Shown one piece after another: positions 22,761 through 28,003 of a DNA stretch of 28,003 nucleotides. The position numbers and the translations under genes are program-made. Source of the stretch: Dokdonella_A sp937902695 (GTDB taxonomy: Bacteria; Pseudomonadota; Gammaproteobacteria; Xanthomonadales; Rhodanobacteraceae). Position 1 is the stretch's first letter, and every line of letters starts with the position of its first letter. The notes beneath the pieces were generated by a model. The model did no database searches. It saw only the letters and a program-made list of their open reading frames with translations, and was not told the DNA's origin. The stretch lies in the NCBI GenBank assembly GCA_048498135.1, contig JBEHYO010000046.1:1-28003 (forward strand), given 5' to 3'.

Positions 22761-23930
22761 ATGAAATACTTCCATCTCATCTGGGCTGCGCTCTTCCGAC
22801 GGAAGACGCGCACGATCTTCACGCTGCTCTCGGTGCTCGCGGCGTTTCTTCTCTTCGGCATGCTCGACGCCGTGCGTTCCGCGTTCAACGCGCCGCCGAG
22901 CGCGGCGGGCGTCAGCCGCCTCGTCGTGAGCTCGCGCATCTCGATCATCCAGCCGTTGCCGCAGAGTCTCCTGCCGCGGATCCAGGCGATCCCCGGCGTC
23001 AAGGATGTCGCCTACGCGAACTGGTTCGGCGGCTACTACCAGGAGCCGAAGAACCAGAACCTGATGTTCCAGATCGCGGTCGATCCGAACTATCTCGACG
23101 CGTACCCCGAGCTCGTGCTGCCGCCCGACCAGCGCAAGGCGTTCAACGAGACGCGCACGGGCGCGATTCTCGGCGAGGCGGCCGCCAAGGCCCTCAACCT
23201 CAAGATCGGCGACAAGATTCCGATCAAGGGCTCGATCTTCACGAACAAGGCGAGCGGCGACACGACGTGGACATTCGACATCGTCGGCATCTTCAAGGCG
23301 GGCGAGCAGAAGCAGCGCGGCCTCGAGAACCAGATGCTGTTCCGCTGGGACTACTTCGACGAGGGCCGCACGTTCGGCAACGGCACGATCGGCTGGTACA
23401 TCGCGCGCGTCAACGATCCGAATGAATCGGACAAGGTCGCCGCGGCGATCGACGCGCTCAGCGCGAACTCGGATCATGAAACCAAGACGCAGACCGAGCA
23501 GGCGTTCAATCTCGCCTTCGTCAAGCAGCTCGGCGACATCGGGCTCATCGTCGGCGCGATCATGGCGGCGGTGTTCTTCACGCTGATCCTGCTCACCGGC
23601 AACACGATGGCGCAGGCCGTGCGCGAGCGCATTCCGGAGCTCGCCGTCCTGAAGACGATCGGCTTTTCGAACAACAGCGTGCTCGGCCTCGTGCTCGCCG
23701 AAGCGATCCTCCTGATCGTGTTCGGCGGCGTGCTCGGGCTCCTGCTCGCGCAGGTGCTGCTGCCGGCCGTCAACGCGGGCAGCGGCGGCCGCATGAACTT
23801 CCCGCCGATCGGCCGTTCGACGTGGGCGCTCGGCATCGCACTGATGCTCGGCATCGGGCTCGTCGTCGGCGTATTGCCCGCGCTGCGCGGCATGCGCCTT
23901 CGCATCGTCGATGCGCTGGCCGGCCGCTAA
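22761..23930 (+). CDS. ABC transporter permease, FtsX/MacB type (first)
   Basis: 389 residues. One N-terminal membrane helix (about 17-36, RTIFTLLSVLAAFLLFGMLD), a large periplasmic MacB-PCD-like domain (about 40-265), then three helices of the FtsX domain (about 270-292, 312-340 and 358-382). The FtsX marker is the segment between TM2 and TM3, VRERIPELAVLKTIGFSNNS, which forms the coupling helix contacting the ATPase. This is the topology of MacB without its ATPase domain. ATG 22761 lies after two dispersed palindromes. It ends 10 bases before the next permease. Confidence 0.93.
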   Translation: MKYFHLIWAALFRRKTRTIFTLLSVLAAFLLFGMLDAVRSAFNAPPSAAGVSRLVVSSRISIIQPLPQSLLPRIQAIPGVKDVAYANWFGGYYQEPKNQNLMFQIAVDPNYLDAYPELVLPPDQRKAFNETRTGAILGEAAAKALNLKIGDKIPIKGSIFTNKASGDTTWTFDIVGIFKAGEQKQRGLENQMLFRWDYFDEGRTFGNGTIGWYIARVNDPNESDKVAAAIDALSANSDHETKTQTEQAFNLAFVKQLGDIGLIVGAIMAAVFFTLILLTGNTMAQAVRERIPELAVLKTIGFSNNSVLGLVLAEAILLIVFGGVLGLLLAQVLLPAVNAGSGGRMNFPPIGRSTWALGIALMLGIGLVVGVLPALRGMRLRIVDALAGR

Positions 23931-23940
23931 GGAGATCGCG

Positions 23941-25245
23941 ATGAAATTTCTCACGAACCTTCTGATGATCGTCGTCATCGCGATAGCGATCTTCGTGCTC
24001 GTCGTGCTGCCGTGGCCGGCGCTGGTCGCGCTCGTCGTGCTGCTCGCGCTCTGGATGGCCTTCACGCGCACCGGCCGGCAGGCGTGGTCGGTGACCAACG
24101 TCGGCATCGCGACGATCCCGCAGCGGCTCGGCTCCTCGTCGGTCATCATCGTCGGCATCGCCGGCGTCGTCGGCGTGCTCGTCGCGCTGCTGGCGATGGC
24201 CGAGGGCTTCCGCCAGACGCTCGCGCAGACCGGCGACGCCGAGACCGCGATCGTCATGCGCGGCGGCGCGACCGCGGAGCTCTCGTCCGGCATCGCGCGC
24301 GAGGATGCGACGCTCATCGAGCAGCTGCCCGGCATCCTGAAGGATGCCGCGGGCAAGCCCATCGCATCGCCCGAGCTCGTGGTCGTCGCGAACATTCCGA
24401 AGAAAGCCAGCGCGACCGATGCGAACGTCGAGATCCGCGGCGTCGGCGAGCAGGCGTTCGCGCTCCGGCCCAACGTCAAGATCGTCAGCGGCAAGAAGTT
24501 CGGGCAGGGACTGCGCGAGCTCATCGTCGGCAAGGGCGCGCTCGCGCAGTTCGCGGGGCTCGATCCCGGCGCGACGATCAATCTCGGCAACCAGCAGTGG
24601 ACGATCACCGGCGTGTTCGAATCGGGCGATGCGCACGAGTCGGAGCTCTGGGGCGACGTCGAGGTCGTCTCGGCGACGTATCGGCGCCAGGGTTACCAGT
24701 CGGTGACCGTGCGGCTGACATCGCCCGACGCGCTCGATCAGTTCAAGGCCGGGATTGCGGCCGACCCGCGGCTCAAGGTCGACGCAAAGACGACCAGCGA
24801 CTACTACAGCGCGCAATCGGAGAACCTGACGCGCGTGATCAAGGTGATGGGCATCATCATCGGCGTCATCATGGGCATCGGCGCCGTGTTCGGCGCGCTG
24901 AACACGATGTATGCGGCCGTCGCAACGCGCGCGCGCGAGATCGCGACATTGCGCGCGATCGGATTCCGCGGCTTGCCGGTCGTGGTGTCGGTGCTGCTCG
25001 AGACGATGCTGCTCGCGCTCGCCGGCGGCGTGCTCGGCGCGTTCGTGGCGTGGCTCATCTTCAACAACTACACGGTGTCCACGCTCGGCCAGAACTTCAG
25101 CCAGGTCGTGTTCGCGTTCAAGGTGTCGCCGGCGCTGGTCTGGAGCGGGCTCAAATGGGCGCTCGCGATCGGCTTCATCGGCGGCTTGTTCCCCGCCATG
25201 CGGGCGGCGCGGCTGCCGGTGACGACGGCGTTGCGCGAGTTGTGA
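23941..25245 (+). CDS. ABC transporter permease, FtsX/MacB type (second)
   Basis: 434 residues from ATG 23941, which has AAGGAG 7 bases upstream; earlier in-frame codons overlap the previous gene. It begins with an extra hydrophobic stretch (about 3-40, including IVVIAIAIFVLVVLPWPALV) before the canonical first helix (about 62-86, VIIVGIAGVVGVLVALLAMA), a periplasmic domain (about 90-295), and three FtsX helices with the coupling segment TRAREIATLRAIGFRGLPVV. The pair of non-identical permeases would form a heterodimer with the shared ATPase. The extra N-terminal segment distinguishes it from the first permease. Confidence 0.93.
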   Translation: MKFLTNLLMIVVIAIAIFVLVVLPWPALVALVVLLALWMAFTRTGRQAWSVTNVGIATIPQRLGSSSVIIVGIAGVVGVLVALLAMAEGFRQTLAQTGDAETAIVMRGGATAELSSGIAREDATLIEQLPGILKDAAGKPIASPELVVVANIPKKASATDANVEIRGVGEQAFALRPNVKIVSGKKFGQGLRELIVGKGALAQFAGLDPGATINLGNQQWTITGVFESGDAHESELWGDVEVVSATYRRQGYQSVTVRLTSPDALDQFKAGIAADPRLKVDAKTTSDYYSAQSENLTRVIKVMGIIIGVIMGIGAVFGALNTMYAAVATRAREIATLRAIGFRGLPVVVSVLLETMLLALAGGVLGAFVAWLIFNNYTVSTLGQNFSQVVFAFKVSPALVWSGLKWALAIGFIGGLFPAMRAARLPVTTALREL

Positions 25246-25387
25246 TTTGCTCGGCTTCGTTGGCGATGGACCGGTCGCTGCGGGTTGCAATCAAGACAAC
25301 AAGCGCGAGCCGACAATCCACGCCACATATGCGAGCGCGCATCCGTCTGGATGTCCTGTTCGAAATGGGGAGTCCGTATCTCCTGAT

Positions 25388-25402
25388 GAGAGCACAGCTC
25401 TC
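25388..25402 (+). promoter_or_regulatory. Hairpin in the leader of the small secreted peptide gene
   Basis: GAGAGC-ACA-GCTCTC is a perfect 6-base stem (7 if flanking T and A are added), ending 30 bases before the peptide ATG. Just upstream GGAG (25360s) can pair with CTCC near 25380 to form a second stem. The leader 25246-25432 is distinctly less GC-rich than the coding DNA around it. Apart from these stems and a weak 35-codon frame, I see nothing nameable in it. Confidence 0.4.
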
Positions 25403-25432
25403 AGACGCTGGATCTTCTTTCAGGAGTGCCCG

Positions 25433-25621
25433 ATGAAAAACAAAATCGCGATCGTTGCTCTGGCCATTGTCTTCTCGGCTCCCGCGTTCGCACGCCACAC
25501 GCAATGCGATCCGTGGCTTTGCGGCACGTCGGCCGTCGCCCCCGCGCCCGGCGCGCACGCGATCCTGTGGCCCCCCGGTCCGACGCTGTGGGGATTCGTG
25601 ATGAGCGTTTTCGGCCAATGA
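25433..25621 (+). CDS. Small secreted Trp/Pro-rich peptide, unknown
   Basis: 62 residues from ATG 25433 with AGGAG 7 bases upstream. Residues 1-20 (MKNKIAIVALAIVFSAPAFA) are a textbook Sec signal peptide with A-F-A cleavage site. The mature part is about 42 residues. It begins RHTQCDPWLCG, a C-x4-C pair, and continues Pro/Ala-rich then Trp/Gly-rich (HAILWPPGPTLWGFVMSVFG). Mature codons have strong G/C third positions, which supports real translation. I do not recognise a family. It lies 187 bases after the ABC exporter cluster on the same strand and ends at a strong palindrome. It may be a secreted signal, antimicrobial or envelope peptide; none of these is shown. Confidence 0.68.
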   Translation: MKNKIAIVALAIVFSAPAFARHTQCDPWLCGTSAVAPAPGAHAILWPPGPTLWGFVMSVFGQ

Positions 25622-25645
25622 TCGGCCGCTAACCGAAGCAACGCC

Positions 25646-25672
25646 GGCCGGTAGACGGTACGTCTACCGGCC
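25646..25672. terminator. Perfect 12-base hairpin between convergent genes
   Basis: GGCCGGTAGACG, loop GTA, CGTCTACCGGCC: a very stable symmetric hairpin 24 bases after the peptide stop and 15 bases beyond the end of the DMT gene on the other strand. It has no T tract on either side, so it would act as a pause/processing site or 3' end protector more than a classical terminator. Confidence 0.55.
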
Positions 25673-25687
25673 GCGCGGACCGATTGG

Positions 25688-26611
25688 CTACGCGCGTCGC
25701 TCGCGCGCCATCGCAATGAGTCCGACGCCGCCAAGGATCACGGCCATCGCGACGATATCGAACGCACGAATCGCCTCGCCGGCGAACAGCGCGCCGACCA
25801 GGACGGCGACCGGCGGATTCACGTACGCGTAGCTCGTCGCAAGTGCGGGCCGAACCGTATTGAGCAGATAAAGGTACGCGGAAAAGCCGATCAGCGATCC
25901 GGCGACCGCAAGGTAGCCGAGCGCCAGCGTCGACGACATCGTCGGCATCGCCGGGTAGCGCTCGCCGAACAGGAGCGCGCCGACGAACAGCACGGCGCCG
26001 CCGGTCAGCATCTGCGCGGCGGTGTTCATCGCCGCGGGCGGCATGTCGCGGCGGCGGCTCCAGACCGAGCCGAATGCCCACGACATCGCCGCGATGATGA
26101 GCGCGATCGCGCCGAGCGGAGCGCCGCTCATGCTGCCGCCGAGGTTCAGCAGCACGACGCCGGCAAAGCCCACGGCGAGGCCGAGCCATTCCATCCGGCG
26201 CGGCCAGTGTCCATAGAGCCCGCCGAACACCGCGGCGAAAAGCGGCATCGCCGCAACGGCGACGGCGGCGAGACCCGACGCGACGCTCTGCTCGGCGAAG
26301 CAGACGAGCCCGTTGCCCATGCCGAGCAAAAGCGTGCCGGTGATCGCCGAGTTGAGCCATTGCGTGCGTGTCGGCGCCGGCATGCCGCGCCAGCGCAGGA
26401 ATGCATACAGCGCGCCGCCGGCGATCAGGAAGCGCGTGCCGGCCATGAGGAACGGCGGGTAGCTTTCGAGCGCGACGCGAATCGCGAGATACGTCGAGCC
26501 CCAGACGAAGTAGAGCGCGACCAGCGCGAGCGGTACGAGCACGCGCGGCGTGAAAAGCGTCCGGGAAGGCGCCGTCACGGCGACGGCTTCGCAGGAGGTC
26601 GAATCGTCCAT
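25688..26611 (-). CDS. DMT-superfamily (EamA, YedA-like) inner-membrane transporter
   Basis: 307 residues with ten predicted helices in two EamA repeats. Repeat 1 opens with LALVALYFVWGSTYLAIRVA, the YedA/RhaT-like signature, and includes GTRFLIAGGALYAFLRWRG and FAEQSVASGLAAVAVAAMPL. Repeat 2 includes IALIIAAMSWAFGSVWSRR and YAYVNPPVAVLVGALFAGEA. Such proteins export amino acids or other metabolites; the substrate is not deducible. ATG 26611 starts a short polar cytoplasmic tail before helix 1. It converges on the small peptide gene. Confidence 0.93.
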   Translation of the reverse strand: MDDSTSCEAVAVTAPSRTLFTPRVLVPLALVALYFVWGSTYLAIRVALESYPPFLMAGTRFLIAGGALYAFLRWRGMPAPTRTQWLNSAITGTLLLGMGNGLVCFAEQSVASGLAAVAVAAMPLFAAVFGGLYGHWPRRMEWLGLAVGFAGVVLLNLGGSMSGAPLGAIALIIAAMSWAFGSVWSRRRDMPPAAMNTAAQMLTGGAVLFVGALLFGERYPAMPTMSSTLALGYLAVAGSLIGFSAYLYLLNTVRPALATSYAYVNPPVAVLVGALFAGEAIRAFDIVAMAVILGGVGLIAMARERRA

Positions 26612-26675
26612 GGTGCGTCCGATGCGGAAGGCCGCCGGACAGACCGCCGGCGAGCATGCAGGATAGGCATTACTT

Positions 26676-26718
26676 TGGCCCCTCCATAGGCCCGCCGCCT
26701 ACGCGTGGGATGGGGCCA
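26676..26718. terminator. Long imperfect hairpin downstream of the small membrane protein gene
   Basis: TGGCCCC (26676-26682) pairs with GGGGCCA (26712-26718), with an inner TAGGC/GCCTA stem. It lies just after the small membrane protein stop on the minus strand and ahead of the DMT gene. No T tract follows, so its role as a terminator is uncertain. Confidence 0.4.
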
Positions 26719-26724
26719 TCCGGA

Positions 26725-26991
26725 TCAGTGGCGCGCCGGTGTCTCGCGCACGACCTTGAACTCGCCCTCGATCACGCCGGCCGGAGCCTGCGGTGCCGGC
26801 GCGCCCTCAGCCGCGCGCTGCGGCGTGCGCAACGCGTTGAACAGCACGACGATCGCGCCGCCGATCGCGAGGGCGACCGCGGCGAAAAACCCGAACGCGA
26901 GCACGACGAGCAGCACCGCGCCGCCGACCACGAGCGCCAGCAGCCTGACCAGCGGATGACGCGCGCGCGGATGAAAGCGGAAGCCGAACAT
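26725..26991 (-). CDS. Small membrane protein, unknown
   Basis: 88 residues. A short basic N-terminus (MFGFRFHPRARHP), two adjacent hydrophobic stretches (about 14-36 and 37-51, LLALVVGGAVLLVVLAFGFF and AAVALAIGGAIVVLFNALR), then a Pro/Ala-rich linker and a terminal strand-like GVIEGEFKVVRE. Likely an inner-membrane protein with one long or two short helices and a cytosolic tail. I know no function. Its start is only 15 bases from the Rieske start on the opposite strand. Confidence 0.7.
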   Translation of the reverse strand: MFGFRFHPRARHPLVRLLALVVGGAVLLVVLAFGFFAAVALAIGGAIVVLFNALRTPQRAAEGAPAPQAPAGVIEGEFKVVRETPARH

Positions 26992-27006
26992 GAACCGATT
27001 CTCCGT

Positions 27007-27423
27007 ATGCCAGAATGCGCCGCGACGAAGCGGAGCATCGCAGCTATCTTGGGCTCAGAGCCATCCGGGACAAGTGCCGGAAGCAATCCCGGCGACGCGC
27101 CGCAGGGTCCTCTGTGCCGCGTCGCGGATATTCCGGACGGCGGCGCGATCGGCGTCACCGTGCCGTCGTCGACCGGCGGCTTCGACGTGATCGTGCTCCG
27201 CATCGGCGCTCGCGTGTACGCGTATCACAACGAATGCCCGCACGCGGGCCGCAACCTCGATTACGCGCCGGGACAATTCCTCGTCCAGGACGCGCGCATC
27301 ACCTGCGCCGTGCACGGCGCGACATTCGCCGTCGAATCGGGCGCGTGCCTCGGCGGGCCGTGCCGGAGCGGGCTTGTTGCGATGCCGGTCGACGTCGTGG
27401 ATGGCGAAGTGCGCTTGCGCTAG
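27007..27423 (+). CDS. Small Rieske [2Fe-2S] ferredoxin-like protein
   Basis: 138 residues from ATG 27007. The Rieske cluster motif is complete: Cys77-Pro-His79 in HNECPHAGRNLD and Cys100-x2-His103 in ITCAVHGATF. The fold continues with ESGACLGGPCRSGLVAMPVD. Single-domain Rieske proteins of this kind pass electrons to oxygenases or serve as NirD-like subunits; no oxygenase is nearby. The domain proper begins around residue 36 (PLCRVADIPDGG), so the first 35 residues are unusual and the start may be further in; ATG 27007 is simply the nearest plausible in-frame start. The frame is open upstream to 26656 but runs across the opposite-strand gene. Confidence 0.85.
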   Translation: MPECAATKRSIAAILGSEPSGTSAGSNPGDAPQGPLCRVADIPDGGAIGVTVPSSTGGFDVIVLRIGARVYAYHNECPHAGRNLDYAPGQFLVQDARITCAVHGATFAVESGACLGGPCRSGLVAMPVDVVDGEVRLR

Positions 27424-27444
27424 TCCGTTGGTGAAGTACGCGCG

Positions 27445-27505
27445 GGTGAGGGCAAGCAGCCTCACCGTCGCAGGCCTGGGCGCCTGCGTCCCTCCAGGGG
27501 GAGGG
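27445..27505. repeat. Composite of three small palindromes between Rieske and SLC13 genes
   Basis: GGTGAGG/CCTCACC (27445-27451, 27460-27466), GCAGGC/GCCTGC (27470-27475, 27482-27487) and CCCTCC/GGAGGG (27490-27495, 27500-27505). The first contains GGGTGAGGGCAAGC, identical to a piece of the repeat at 13117. It separates two convergent genes and probably serves as their common transcript end. Confidence 0.55.
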
Positions 27506-27528
27506 CTGCGGCAAGAAAGGTCGGCGCG

Positions 27529-28003
27529 TCAGCGCCCGAACACGAGATTCAACGCGATCAGCGTCGTCACCAGCAGCAGCAGCGTCAGCGGCAATCCGAC
27601 GCGCAGGAAATCGCGCGAGCGATAGCCGCCGGGACCGGCGACGATGAGTATCACCGGATTCGCGCTCGGCATGATGAACGTGTTCGACGTCGAGATCGCG
27701 ACGAGCAGCGCATATACCGCGGGGTTGCCGCCCGATGCCAGCGCGACGTTGATCGCCATCGGCACCATCATGACCGTCGCGCCGACATTCGAGACCACCT
27801 GCGAAAAGAGCAGCGCAAGAATCGCAACGACGGCCTGCAATCCCCATTGCGGCCAGGCGCCGAGATAGCGCAGCACTTCCTGCGCGATCCACGCCGCGGC
27901 GCCGGTCGAATCCATCGCCCAGCCGAGCGGGATCAGGCAGGCGAGCGTGAATATCGTCTTCCAGTTGATCGCGCCGTACGCCTCGTCCATGTTGAGCACG
28001 CCC
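27529..28003 (-). CDS. SLC13/DASS-type permease, C-terminal part (5' end outside window)
   Basis: About 158 residues of the C-terminal half; the frame is open to the window edge, so the start is missing. Helices and loops match the sodium/anion symporter family: INWKTIFTLACLIPLGWAMD then STGAAAWIAQ, SQVVSNVGATVMMVPMAINV, with the family SNVGAT-type signature, and ISTSNTFIMPSANPVILIVAGPG, then a final helix LPLTLLLLVTTLIALNLVFG. Relatives move dicarboxylates, sulfate or phosphate; TrkA-C domains, if any, would lie in the missing part. The substrate is unknown. Confidence 0.87.
   Translation of the reverse strand, partial: GVLNMDEAYGAINWKTIFTLACLIPLGWAMDSTGAAAWIAQEVLRYLGAWPQWGLQAVVAILALLFSQVVSNVGATVMMVPMAINVALASGGNPAVYALLVAISTSNTFIMPSANPVILIVAGPGGYRSRDFLRVGLPLTLLLLVTTLIALNLVFGR

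Noticed and set aside
25360..25415. CTGATGAG near a hairpin, and CGAAA upstream, suggesting a hammerhead ribozyme
   Set aside because: The core pieces cannot be arranged in any of the three circular permutations: no GAAA follows stem II, and there is no usable stem I or stem III between GAAA, GTC and CTGATGA.
25433..25621. The small peptide as a RiPP precursor (lasso or lanthipeptide)
   Set aside because: It carries a classical Sec signal peptide and no cyclase, lanthionine synthetase, radical SAM or leader-binding gene is nearby.

Overview
The window is high-GC, gene-dense bacterial DNA with strong G/C preference at third codon positions. Three things point to a Xanthomonadales-type gammaproteobacterium: the order pgk, pyk, then a eukaryote-type class I fructose-bisphosphate aldolase; the PGK motif ENCRMNVGEGKDDEA; and dispersed palindromic repeats such as CCCTCTCCCGC/GCGGGAGAGGG and TTCCGGCGAAGCCGGAA. 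A betaproteobacterium is not excluded. This assignment rests on recalled family features, not on a search. I see no tRNA, rRNA, CRISPR, insertion sequence or phage gene.

Layout. (1) 1-5552: lower-glycolysis block with pgk (5' end outside the window), an overlapping HAD phosphatase, a convergent PH-like membrane protein, pyk, a TonB-C-like secreted protein and class I aldolase, closed by a clear intrinsic terminator. (2) 5576-8359, minus strand: a repeat, cysK, a secreted protein with a degenerate YHS-like segment and a duplicated domain, and a macro-domain protein. (3) 8512-12083: a MarR-EmrA-EmrB multidrug efflux operon with a well-formed promoter overlapping a palindrome, plus a small unknown gene between emrA and emrB. 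(4) 12125-14340: a YfiF-like TrmH methyltransferase overlapping a PIG-V/Gpi18-like membrane glycosyltransferase. (5) 14350-20403, all minus strand: M28 peptidase, mscL, a cysteine-rich secreted unknown, an FAH-family enzyme, a DUF3052-like protein and a seven-repeat SBBP beta-propeller. (6) 20625-25245: a MacA-like adaptor, an ABC ATPase and two separate FtsX-type permeases. (7) 25433-25621: a 62-residue secreted peptide behind a hairpin-containing leader. (8) 25688-28003: DMT transporter, small membrane protein, Rieske protein, and the C-terminal part of an SLC13-type permease.

How the parts work together. The glycolytic genes convert fructose-1,6-bisphosphate and 1,3-bisphosphoglycerate towards pyruvate. 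The MarR-EmrAB set is a self-contained drug-responsive pump. The adaptor/ATPase/two-permease set resembles a MacAB-like export system with ATPase and permeases unfused. It is followed on the same strand by a small secreted Trp/Pro-rich peptide, the least explained element here and the best candidate for something new. Dispersed palindromes sit inside three transcription units, and one is translated in frame as the N-terminus of the glycosyltransferase. No undescribed multi-gene system is proven by the sequence alone.
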